Part shown: piece after piece, positions 22,788 through 33,816 of the stretch
How the letters are laid out: the number at the start of each line of letters is the position of its first letter
Numbering within the stretch: position 1 is the stretch's first letter
Assembly: GCA_019426215.1 (NCBI GenBank)
Contig: CM033396.1
Coordinates: 31,477,154 to 31,541,153 of the forward strand
DNA from: Buddleja alternifolia
Lineage: Eukaryota; Streptophyta; Magnoliopsida; Lamiales; Scrophulariaceae
Direction: 5' to 3'
Length of the DNA stretch: 64,000 nt
Notes under the pieces: generated by a model
Database searches by the model: none
Told to the model about the DNA's origin: nothing
Seen by the model: only the letters and a program-made list of their open reading frames with translations
Program-made: the position numbers and the translations under genes

Positions 22788-24045
22788 CAAGGTATTAAAT
22801 TTCGATTTCGTTGTAGATTTCAGGATATTAATTTTACGAAAATTTCGAGAATATCCACAATTCCGGTTTTGATTCTAGAAAAATCATGAAAATTTATTGA
22901 AATAATTAAAAAATTTAAATGAAACTTTGGGTATCTTTAATTTACATTATTATGTATTTTTTACATTAATAATACTGTATGTATAATGTATATATAGTAA
23001 GTTTTGTTAATTAGTATGAGTAAAATATGTGGCGGAAATAAATTTAATAGAATTTGAAAGTAAAGTAATGGATAAGTAACTTTAAAACTTCACAAAAGCA
23101 AAACACATATAACTTACATAAAATATATTATTCGAAACCTTATGGAATTTCTAGGATTAAAATCGTGATATTCTGTCTCATATTAATTTTTCATACTCAG
23201 TAATTGTGGGTCCCAAAGAAAGAAAAAGAATATCTAAATTATTTTTTACATGTTACAATTAAACATAAATATTTAAATTAAATATAAATAATTTAATATT
23301 ATATTTAAATTTTGGGAAATTTCGAGTTTTAGTCGAAAACTTTGATGAATATTCTGTAAAATAATTTAAACTTTTTTTTTTTGGAAGAAAAATCAGTCTT
23401 ATATATCATCCAATCTAAAGTTTACAACGCCTGGAACAATACAATTCATATCGACTCAAATGATGTAGTAAGAACTTTTGAAACACCAACTATCAAGTGT
23501 TTGAAGAAAACAAATCTTAAAAACTCACAAATAAACCCAAAAATTTTTGTTGTGCAACTCTTACTCAAAAAAAGACGAAACTCTCATTCGAGAGAGAAAG
23601 CAAATTCTCATATGAGAGAGAAAATAAAATACTAAACAAAATATCTAAAATGTTATATAAAAACTTATGTATCATCTGTCTTCATCTCGTCAGATCTGTC
23701 TTGTTAAATCCATATTCGTATCGTCAGATTTAAAGATGTGATGTACAACTTCAAGAAGGGTGCTCCAACCCAATCCGTCGATTATGATGGTGATAACAGT
23801 AGTGAAGTATACGACTGCTTCACCAAGCCATTGGCGACGGAAGAAAATAGAAAAAAAAAAAAGAAACCTAATTTATTCTTACTTTTAAATTTAAAGAAAT
23901 TTCGGGTTTCGATAGAAGTTTCAAGTTTTGAGTTTCGGTCGAAATTTCAACGAATATTGTGCAAAATTAGATCGAAAGTAAAATTTTGTCTCGAGACCCT
24001 AGGAAATCCGAAATTTCGGGAGTTCGACCGAAATTGAAGACCATG
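22788..24045. mobile_element. hAT-type element, copy 1 (contains a nested repeat)
   Basis: The ends (CAAGGTATTAAATTTCG and CGAAATTGAAGACCATG) and the sub-terminal blocks rich in TTTCGGTCGAAATTTCGG match the element at 27904-28792, inside a ClpD intron. The flanking 8-mers (CCACTATT, CTCCTACC) agree at only half the positions, so the duplication is decayed or the element rearranged. The middle is interrupted by an unrelated repeat at 23371-23850. Confidence 0.7.
23371..23850 (-). repeat. dispersed ~480-bp repeat, copy B
   Basis: Read on the minus strand, this segment aligns along nearly its whole length with 47818-48286: shared blocks include GGGTTGGAGCACCC, TCTGACRAGATGAAGAC, GATACATAAGTTTTTATAT, CTCTCGAATGAGAGTTTC and TTAAGATTTG. 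Both copies end in an A-rich tail in the same orientation. Here the tail appears as the T run at 23371-23382. That suggests a retroposed sequence. It lies inside the hAT element at 22788-24045. Confidence 0.65.
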
Positions 24046-24142
24046 CTCCTACCCTACTCAATCTCAAGCAAAAATGTTAAAAGTTCAAAAAAAATAATGT
24101 CAAAGTTTGATGGCTGAGCATCGGAAAATTCTATATCAATGG

Positions 24143-24921
24143 TAGGGGTGTACATAAACCCGCTCAACCCGCCCGATCCGCTCAAACCGACCCAATCCGC
24201 CCGAAAACTGCCGGTTTGAAACTATTAAATAATTGTGGTGGGTTGAAAAAATTGCAACCCGCCACTTTCGGGTCGGGTGGTGGGTTTAATAATTATAACC
24301 CGCCACCCGACCGCTAATTGTATATGTCATAAGTATATATAAGTGTGTGTATATATATATATATAGAGAGAGAGAGTTAAAGATTACCCTAAACTCTTAA
24401 AACTATATAGCATATATATAAACTTTAATAAGAGTGGTTTTATTCATAATAATGTAAAACACTTTATTTTTAATTTGAGTAAATAAATTATTTCATTTGA
24501 ACATATGTTTTCTTGATTTGAACGAAGATGTAGATGTATATTTTGATGATAAACTTATAAGATAATTTAATTTTATTAATATTTTAGAGTTTACAATTCA
24601 TGATAAATATGATTTTTATTTAATAACATCATTTATTTTTGTATTTCTCATCAACTCAATTTTTTTTAGTTAAATGTACAACAAATATGTTATTTAAATT
24701 CTTATTTACCAGTTGAAACTAAAAGTAAGTTGTAAGAACTATAATTATAATTTGATAACCCGCCAACCCCCCCGCTAAATACATTAAACCCGACCGACCC
24801 GAACTGCTCGGTTTGAAAGGATAATTATGTGGTTTCGGTTTGAGATTTTGTCAACCCGCATATATCGGGTCGGGTTATTTTTTTCTTTAAAACCGCCCGA
24901 ACCCGACCGCGTACACCCCTA
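24143..24921. mobile_element. hAT-type MITE with perfect 8-bp duplication
   Basis: Its terminal inverted repeats are perfect over 11 bases (TAGGGGTGTAC at the left, GTACACCCCTA at the right). It is flanked by the 8-bp duplication ATCAATGG (24135-24142 and 24922-24929). Sub-terminal DNA is rich in CCCGCCCGA / CGGGTCGGG motifs. The 779-bp interior is AT-rich and non-coding. TAGGGRTG ends with an 8-bp duplication are diagnostic of the Ac/hAT superfamily. Confidence 0.93.
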
Positions 24922-25273
24922 ATCAATGGTTTTAGCGTTCATCTCTCACACAATAAAATGTATTATATGTGATTCTCAAAAGATATAGATATATAGTACA
25001 CTATAGGACCATTGGACCCGATCTATGATAGTCCTTCAATGACCAGGATGTCCAATCATGAGTGTGATATTAAATATATACCAATAACATCATGAATATT
25101 GTATATCCATGGATATATATAGTTAGCAGAGCTTACTGCCCAATGCGCTCCAAAGAATTATACAGGGTTTCTATACATCCCCTCAATTATTTACATGCTC
25201 TCTACATATTTACTCAAATATACAAATTACCATTACCAACTGCCCTTTTCTCAATTCTCTTACATTTCAGTCC

Positions 25274-28200
25274 CTATAAATTGGAAGCTGTATCAGATAA
25301 CTGGATTCTCTTGTTTGATTTATTAGTTACGATTGGATTCCCAGAATCATCTAAATCAATTACCGCAATGTCACCAGGCTTATAATCCCCAGAAAGTAGA
25401 GATTCACTTACGAGATCTTCGATAATAAGTGTAACTGCCCTCCTTAGAGGACGAGCACCATAACTACGGTCGTATCCTTGCTGGCATATTAGGTCCATAA
25501 TTGCTTCTGATACCTCAAGGCCAATTCCCAAAGTGTTGAGTCGTTCTTTCACCTCGTGTAGCATTATATCCAATATTTCAAGCATCTGAAACACAGAAAA
25601 AGTGAAATAATCACCTAAATTAACATAAAAGAAAAGGGTAAAATCATTGGGTTAAACCTCTACAATTGTTTCACAATCTTAACATTACGGGATAATTAAA
25701 TGCACGCGCTCACTAACTTATTGAGTAATTTACAACAAGCCCATACGATTTCGTAAATTACTTAAAAATCAAGGGGTGTTATGGGTGAATTACATGTATA
25801 CCCCTTCACTTTAGTGCTAATTACCAAAACCCCCCCAACTTTTGGTAAATTACGAGACCCCTCAAGGAATCTTTTGTAAGGTTTACCGGAAGTGGAATTG
25901 TAAGAAATTTTAAATACACAGGGGGTGAAACTGTAAGAATGCCTTAATATGATGGGGGGCATTATGTAATTTCGAAAAGGTAAAGGGATTTTGGGTAATT
26001 AACACCAAAGTGAGGGGTGTGCATGTAATTTTCTCTGAATTATAATATGCTTTTTTGGACAAGGGAAGTTACGGAAATTTCTTAAACCTCAAGGTGTTTT
26101 CCTTAATTAGATGCAGGGGGTGTCTATGTAATTTACCCTAACATTATTGTTTGAAATCCATCCCGATTTACCATGCACTAGTAGATCAAGCCAAAAAGGG
26201 TCGAAATCATTGGGTGCTACGCAAATGAGCTTAAGGGTCGATGGACGTGCACATTATAATGTCATGGAGTGAAGATATCATCATGAGTAATCCAGCTACT
26301 GACAACCTTGATACTCCATATGCATAAGAAATAAATCAAACAAGGGCCAAACCTGAGGTTTCTCAAGAGGTCGGAACACCACTACTTCATCTATCCTATT
26401 GAGTAATTCCGGGCGGAAATATCCCTTGAGCTCTTCCATCAGCAAAGCTTTCATTCCAGCATATGAAGTTGAATCATCTTCAGCAGTGAAAAACCCAAAG
26501 GAGTTTCCTCTACCCTTTGCAATGGCAGCAGATCCCAAATTGGAAGTCATTACAATAAGTGCGTTCTTGAATGATACTCTTCGACCCTATTAGCAGTATT
26601 TCAAAAGGACACATTTCAAATATTATTATGATGTATGTACATAAGATTTTTTTTTTTAATTATGATTTAAAGAATAAGAACATCAATTTTCAGTGGTTCA
26701 CAGTTTTATACAACAAAATAATTATTATAGCAACTAAACCTGAGAATCTGTCAGGTGACCATCTTCAAACAACTGCAGGAGAATGTTGAATATATCCGGG
26801 TGAGCTTTCTCAATCTCATCTAACAGCACGACAGTAAAAGGCCGTTTTCTGATAGCTTCTGTAAGAGTACCTCCTTCTCCATAGCCGACGTAACCTGGGG
26901 GAGATCCAATTAACTTGCTTACAGTATGGCGCTCCATATATTCACTCATGTCCAATCTTAGCATGGCTGATTCCTACAAGAAAAGTGCAACCAACATTAT
27001 TCCCAACAAGCAGACACTTGAGAAATATCGCATTGAGTGAAAAATTGATAGCAGAAGATTTGACCTTCAGATCTAAAAACAATATGCACATAACTGAAGG
27101 GGAGAAAAAGAAGCAACGGTTCAACCAATTACATATGCCAAGAAATTAGATGACAGGAGAGAACATCATTGAAGTCTAACCAAAATAAGATCATCTTCTC
27201 CGCGATGAAAAAACACCTTGCTAATCCGACTTATCCTTTTTATATGTATAACTTATATAAAACCCTATCTTTATTTTGAAAAATTTATTCCATATTAGTT
27301 TTATCTTAAGAGAAATTTGAGATCACAACAAAAATAGTATATTGGTGTAAAATTACTTACAGAACCAAAATAACTTGCCGCCAAGGCTTTGGTGAGTTCA
27401 GTTTTCCCAACACCAGTAGGGCCACAAAAGAGCATTGCAGCAATTGGTCTATCTGGGTCCTTCAGGCCAACCCGGGATCTCTTCACAGCGCGACAAATGG
27501 CAGAAACAGCCTCATCTTGACCAATAACCCGTTTCTTGAGCTGTTCATCAAGACCCACCAGAAGCATTCTTTCATCTGCTGTAAGTTTTTTAACTGGGAT
27601 TCCTGACCATAATGAAGCAACAGCGGCTATATCCTCAGGTCCAACAACCGCGGTTCTAATGAGGCAAAACATTCATTTTTTAGTGATTCAAGTCAATAAA
27701 TTATATGAGAATGCGAGGCAGGGCACATACTCATCATCTGAGAATGAGGTTTTGAAAGTGAGTTTACTATCCTCTTCCATCCTCGAGGTGTCATCATTTT
27801 CAGTCAGTTTTGTAGCCAGTGACTGCCCATAGATAACGCATTAGATGCATGCAAGTTGAATACCAGAAAGAATTAAGTTATTCATACACATAGAACATAT
27901 AACCAAGGTCTTAAATATCGGTTTTGGGGTAGATATCGGTGTAGTAAATTTACGGAAATTTCGATGGAAATTTCGGGGATATTCAAAATTTCGGTTTCGA
28001 TTTTAAAGAAATCATGGAAATTTATAAAAATATCTGAAAATTTGCAATAAAATTTTGGATAACTTTAATTATCATTCTTATGCATCTTTTACATCAATAA
28101 TATTCTATATATAATATATGGATAATGAATTTGTTAAATAATATCACCAAAAATTGTTGCGAAAAATATGAAATAAATATAATTTGATAGTAAGATAATA

Positions 28201-31200
28201 ACCAAATCTCATAAGAACTTCATTAAAATAAAATGTACCAAGATTTAAGTAAAAGTTACTACTCAATACCACATCGAGTTTTTAGGAGGATCGAAATCGC
28301 TATCACTAGTATCTGTCCTACCTCTACTTTCATATTGCAAGTGAAAATTATTAGTTACATGTTGACAATATTCCGTCCATGACATGGAATGTTGGTAGTA
28401 CTGCAAATAATGATGATGATGATATCCTTTTGGTGTTGAATCTTGAAGAACCCCAATAGGTACAACATACTCGACAGGAGTAGTAACATAAACATATGAC
28501 AAAGGATATGAGTAGGGTTAGTGTGACATTGTATCCACTATATGTATAAATATAATTTAAATTATATGATATTTTAAAAAAATTAAAAATATATAAAAAA
28601 AAATTCGGCCAAAATTTCGGTTTCGATAAATATTTCGGAAAATATCGGGTTTCGGCCGAAATTTCGGGAAATTTCGTGTTTCGGTCAAAATTTCGGAAGA
28701 TATTCTGCAAAATTGGATTGAAGGTTCGATTTCGCTTCGGAACCCCCCGAAATCCGAAATTTCGGTGTTTCGGTCGAAAATTTTAGACCATGCATATAAC
28801 TAGATAAGGAAGAAATACCCTACCGCATTATGCATGGTCTGCACAGCTCTAATTTCTTGCCAATAATCATTTGGTGACTTTGAAAGCACTGAAGTTTGCC
28901 TTTCTTTTTTCCGCTTACATGCTTCTATACAAGCTCTGCTTCCTGCCTCATCTATAAGATCGATAGCTTTATCAGGAAGGTATCTATCTGGAATATATCT
29001 TGCCGACAGATGTACTGCAGCATTTATGGCCTCCGAGGTGTATAGGCATTTGTGATGAGATTCGTACTTTTCACGCAAACCCAACAGTATCTGAAGTGCA
29101 TCTTCCTAAAAATGTTTGAAACATGGTACAAAAGCGGTAAGACTAGATAAAATTGGATAATTATCAGTTAAATGTGTATGGTCCCTGCCAGTCAATAGAG
29201 ATAGTATTGGTACCTGGCTTGGTTCCTTAATCAAGACAGGTTGAAATCTCCGCGCCAATGCTTTATCCTTCTCAAAATGCAACCTGAATTCATCCATAGT
29301 TGTAGATGCCATACACTGCCACAAACAAAACACAAGTGCATACAATTCAAAGATCCACCTAATCTTATCCAAATGCCTAGCATATCATTGTTTTAACAAA
29401 CCTAAAACTAGGAAATACTGCGTTATTTTGTCATTTTAGTTTTTTTTTTTCTTTCTCTTCTTTTTATTATCTCTCTGGAACAATATGCAAATAAAAATTG
29501 TTTGCATTCACAGCACTGATGATGAAAGGCGGGTGTGGAAAACAGAGCTTGTTGAAAGTAAATGTTATAGAGATTCATCCGTGAAAGAATTTGAAAGAAT
29601 TGCAGGATTAGGTTTTTCACATCTCCTGAATGATGCATCAACTCAGAGGATATAGAACTACTTATCAAACTAGGCATCTTCATAGATCTTCACCTGCAAT
29701 TCACCCCGTCCAAGCGACGGCTTCAATAGATTAGCTATGTCAAGACCAGATCCCTTATTTCCTCGTCCAACTGTGCCAGAACCAATGAGTGTGTGGACCT
29801 CGTCAATGAAGAGAATTATATCGCCTGAAATGTCGCCAGATCAAACTACGCCATGATATAAAAAATTTAGAGCTTACACATAAGCCACACCAGTGCTCAC
29901 CTGACTTCTTAATCTCCTTTATTAACATTGTAACACGTGCCTCCAATTCACCCCTCTCCTTCGCCCCTGCTAGTAGTAGGCCTACATCCAAGGACAATAT
30001 GCGCTTTTTCTGTCCAAAAGAAACAATATCAACAATAAATTTCAGCATCTGACTATCTTAAGTACAAAACTGCATGTAACTCTCACAATTCTCCAGACAA
30101 ACATATTAATTAAATAACATTTTTATTCCTATAAACGCAACCAACCATTAGAAAGAAGGGAACATTTCCATCAGCAATACTTATAGCCAGCCCTTCTGCA
30201 ATTGCTGTCTTCCCGACCCCGGCTTCACCAAGAAGAATTGGATTGCTCTTGGTTCTTCGACAAAGAATTTCTATGATCCTCTGTACTTCAGTGTCGCGAC
30301 CAATTACAGGATCAATGGATCCATTGCTAGCACGGGCAGTCAGATCCACACAGAATAGGTCAAGAGCTTTTTTCTCTGTTGCATATCAGTAAACTTCATT
30401 GTAATTTACGTGTTCTAAAACTTTTTCAACTAAAACCATGGACAACATGAAATACAGATTCTTACCTCTCGCCTTTTCAGGGGATCTAGCATGAGTTATT
30501 TTCTCAGGGATTATCTTCTCGCGTGACCTTTTGAATGCAGCGGAAGCTGGTTCTCTTCCCTCTTTGGCGAGCTCCCCTTGAAGTCTGGAGACTGCTACAG
30601 CAGCCAAATGATTTACGTTTACCCCTAATCTGAAAACATTTCAGTCTAGTTCAAAAAATAACACGTGCAAATCATCAAAAAATTATGTAAAACTGAATAC
30701 AATTAGCATAAATAAATGCAGGAAAAGACACTGAAAACAGTGTTTCTCATATTATTTCCAGTATTTTTCTTAGTTCAAATGTTGATGGCAACTCGGAATT
30801 GATTCTGCAATGAGCAAACCTAATATAGTTATTGACTACGCGGAAGTTAGTAATGCGAAAGCTTGAAGAACACGTCTTCAAAACTCACGAATAAATCGAG
30901 AAAACTTAAAAGTTGTGAAAATGCGGATTTAATTAGTTCAAGATAGATAATGAAAAATAACCAAGCTGAGAGTATTTAAAGAAACTAAATCCTAGGCTAG
31001 GTCAACAAGGAATTCTATTCTTAGTCATCAAGGATACAAAATACGACTAAAAAGCGGACTGACTAAAATTACAAAACTTGGCCTAAAAAATACTAATCGC
31101 ATGAGCAAACATGTAGTAAAATATCGGGCATAAAAAAAACTACAGAAAATACTAAAAATAAACGAAAAAATCTGGGAAAAAGAGAAAATTTTCTGAATAG

Positions 31201-32619
31201 GGCCGAAACAATGGAATTTTGCGACAACAGATGGCCCTGTTCGTCGATAGCGGGACGGGGTTAGATTCTCCCTGAAAAGGCAAGCACATGCATAGGTGGC
31301 CCGTCCAATAACTTCTCCACGGTTAAAAGTTACGGCCATTTGAAGTTTTATGGTCAGACCACATAACTATTTTACTTATGCTTGGACTTGTGTACGTCCA
31401 AACACTTCGGAAATGTATATGTCTCTTGTTCTACAGCGGCTACGTTAGACATTACTTACAAATCTAATCGACCCTTAACATAGCAAATAGTAAAGAGACA
31501 TATCAGTTGTTCAAAGTGATTTAAAACTACATGTGTCAAGTGCGTATGCGGTGCAAAAAAAAAAAAAAAAACATAACATGAGTAAAAGAACCTTGATTCC
31601 AAACAGTTTTCTAGATAAAGATAAGAGAGAGAACAGAATATTGTCATGTGAACATGGAATCACCATAAGCTTTATTATATATCCAGAGGAAAGGAACAAA
31701 GATAATGGGAAATGGAACTAATAGATCCATTAAAGCTAAACGGCGTCGAGATAAACACGCTATACACATTCATGAGGTCAGCAAATGCGCTAGATCCAAT
31801 TCATCTTAATCTCTACATCAACTGCCATCACATATCAAACGAGCTACAATTTCATACTGCACTGACCAAAGTCAAATAAGCAGACCAGTGTACATACATA
31901 TACATTCATATGTGCAAAAAAAGATGATACCTCTTGAGAACACGATTAGCACTGCCGTCATCAACTGTAAACAATCCAATGGCAATATGCTCCGGCGCAA
32001 TGAAATTATACCCCATCGTCCTCGAATACTCGACCGCAGCCTCAAAGACACGCTTCGTGCTGGTAGAAAACGGAACATCCGTCGCCGAAGTCTCCGATTG
32101 CTGCAGACTTTCACCATTACCACCAGTCTGGTGATCTTCCTGCCACAAACTCTGCACAGCTTCTCTAGCAACATCAATCGTGATGCCGCAACCTAAGAAT
32201 CCACCGGGGGCACGATCCTCCGCAACTAGGCCTAGCAACAGGTGCTGCGTGAACACCATATCTTTGCCTAACGCCTTAGCTTCTCTCTGCGAAAACATCA
32301 CCGCCTTAATCGCTCTCTCCGTGAATCTCTCGAAAATTCCAGAAATCACGAAGAATGAGCGCTTCGATCTGCCGTGAGGAACTGAATTGTTTCCATACGA
32401 GTGGAGGAGATTTTGATTGATCGAAATTCCGAAATAGGACGACGACGAGCTGCTAGTGCTGCAAGCGTTGGTAGGAGCGGCAGTATAGGAAGAAGATGGA
32501 GAGCAATTTGGGGGAAATGAGACGACTGTTTGTGAGCGGCGAGATACAGAAACACGGCGGTGCACGGCGGAGCTCAGGGAGGAGTTGACTGAGAGCGGCG
32601 GCGAATATGATAGTTCCAT
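25274..32619 (-). CDS. CLPD: ClpD/ERD1, chloroplast Hsp100 ATPase subunit
   Basis: Twelve exons in coding order: 32619-31931, 30629-30466, 30375-30146, 30009-29901, 29824-29694, 29315-29214, 29105-28824, 27822-27731, 27655-27361, 26973-26740, 26586-26353 and 25585-25274. Phases all agree, giving 957 aa (Arabidopsis ERD1: 945). A Ser-rich chloroplast transit peptide (about 1-90) precedes the double Clp N-domain ([19 protein letters not shown] and [12 protein letters not shown]). The first AAA+ module has Walker A GEAGVGKT (334-341) and Walker B FIDE (403-406). The second has GPTGVGKT (678-685) and LLDE (748-751), then [13 protein letters not shown] near the C-terminus. ClpD unfolds stromal proteins for the ClpPR protease, and Arabidopsis ERD1 is induced by dehydration and senescence. 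The frame is open throughout. Intron 7 carries a hAT element and intron 11 a MITE. Confidence 0.96.
25689..26138. mobile_element. MULE-type MITE in ClpD intron 11, with nested palindrome
   Basis: The ends GGGATAATTAAATGCAC and (other strand) GGGTAAATTACATAGAC are flanked by a near-perfect 9-bp duplication, TAACATTAC (25680-25688) and TAACATTAT (26139-26147). Inside, about 25782-26036 forms a second palindrome (GAATTACATGTATACCCC against GGGGTGTGCATGTAATTTTC), probably a related MITE inserted into the first. It resembles the nested MITE at 20698-20935 in its ends and its GGGGTG blocks. Confidence 0.75.
27904..28792 (-). mobile_element. hAT element in ClpD intron 7
   Basis: An 889-bp element begins CAAGGTCTTAAAT and ends, on the other strand, CATGGTCTAAAAT. 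It is flanked by a perfect 8-bp duplication CATATAAC (27896-27903 and 28793-28800). Sub-terminal regions are packed with TTTCGGTCGAAATTTCGG-type motifs. It lies only about 30 bp downstream of the exon 7 donor of ClpD, yet leaves donor and acceptor intact. A 79-codon frame (28502-28263) rich in His and Tyr may be the last part of a former transposase, so the element may derive by internal deletion from an autonomous one. Confidence 0.9.
28263..28502 (-). pseudogene. short ORF, possible transposase C-terminal remnant
   Basis: The 79-codon frame contains [14 protein letters not shown] and ends [16 protein letters not shown]. It is fully inside the hAT element, on the strand of the host gene. A short acidic DSDFDPP-type tail at the end of a hAT coding region is plausible, but no conserved hAT dimerisation motif can be seen, so assignment is by position. 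Confidence 0.35.
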
Positions 32620-32746
32620 TTTTTTTTTAATAATTTTAATAATTGATTGTATATGATATGAATTTTTACAACAAAATAAGCTAAATTCAGTTGCAGCCTA
32701 ACTGATGCATATGAAGAAAATTATCAATTTTTTTTAAAAAAATTAT

Positions 32747-32752
32747 CATGTG
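32747..32752 (+). promoter_or_regulatory. CATGTG box upstream of ClpD
   Basis: CATGTG lies about 130 bp upstream of the ClpD start codon. In Arabidopsis the ERD1 promoter uses a CATGTG element bound by NAC factors under drought, together with a zinc-finger homeodomain site. Two more CATGTG copies lie near 33225 and 33293. A six-base motif is common by chance, and no clear partner homeodomain site was found. Confidence 0.3.
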
Positions 32753-33351
32753 CAAAATATGAATTATTTGCGTATAAAAGTGTGTGGGAAGAAGAAATGA
32801 TTAGGACTTAGGAGAAGAATTTGGGGGTGGGGGTGAGAGAAGTAAAGAATTGAAGAAAGTTGCACGGCAAAGCCACTTTTTGAGTGTGGGGATTTTATTA
32901 TTATTATTATTTTATTTGGTTTTGGGGGTTAGAAAATAAAAACTTGACTTGTTACAACTGACATGTTTTTGGGTGGGTTTTTAGTGTTTTGGGTCAAAAT
33001 AGTATGTGCCGAGATGCCTCCAAATTGGCTAATTTTATATCAGATCGAGTTTTAATAATTTGAGTATATATTTTGTGTTTATCTATTTTATATGAATATA
33101 TATATATGCGTACCGCCCACAATACATTTCATTGTGTAAGAGAAATGAAAGATAAGACGAACTTGGTCTCGCATAGTCCTGCCTGCCTGCCGGCCCCCCA
33201 CCCCACCCAAATAACAGTCTCCTTTCATGTGAGTCTTGAGAACTCGAGTTTGGAGATGTACATCTTTTTATTTGAATAAATATATGAATGGCTCATGTGA
33301 ATACACATATAGAAAAGGGTGTAAATTGTTCCGAGACTCACTAAGAATGAT

Positions 33352-33357
33352 ACGTGG
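33352..33357 (+). promoter_or_regulatory. ABRE-like ACGTGG upstream of ClpD
   Basis: TACGTGGG matches the ABRE core ACGTGG used by ABA-response bZIP factors. It is about 735 bp upstream of the ClpD start codon and next to a hAT-type MITE. Function is inferred only from the motif and the known stress induction of the gene. Confidence 0.25.
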
Positions 33358-33378
33358 GCCATGGGGGTGGGGTGCAAG

Positions 33379-33808
33379 TAGGGGTGGGCGTTCGGTTCAG
33401 GTTGTTGGGACCCCAACCAGACCCGATCGGGTTTGTCTTAATCGGGTCAGTTTTTTGGGTAAATATCGGGTTCAGGTTTATACCGAACCCGAACTCCACA
33501 AATCGTTCGCGTTCGGGTATGAGTTTTTATTTTATTCAGGTAATCCGGGCCCGAACAACCCGAATTCTGAATTTTTTTAAAAAATAAATAAATCAAAATA
33601 GTAAATTAACACTCAACAATCCTTGTCAAAACTCTTAATTCGAACCCTGAACTCGAACCCGATCGGACCCCGAACTTGAATTAACCCCAAACCAAATTAA
33701 ACCAAGTAAGTCTTTCGGTTTTGGGTAGCAATATTTACAACCCGAAATCCGAACAACTCGAACCCAATTAATTAGAACCCGACAACTCGAACCAAATGTC
33801 CACCCCTA
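33379..33808. mobile_element. hAT-type MITE upstream of ClpD
   Basis: The left end TAGGGGTGGGCGTTCGGTTC pairs with the reverse complement of the right end (TAGGGGTGGACATTTGGTTC). The flanks GGTGCAAG (33371-33378) and GGTGCGAG (33809-33816) agree at 7 of 8 places. The sub-terminal DNA is made of CGGGTTCGGG / GAACCCGA motifs and the element is non-coding. Same type as 24143-24921, but with different internal sequence. Confidence 0.88.
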
Positions 33809-33816
33809 GGTGCGAG

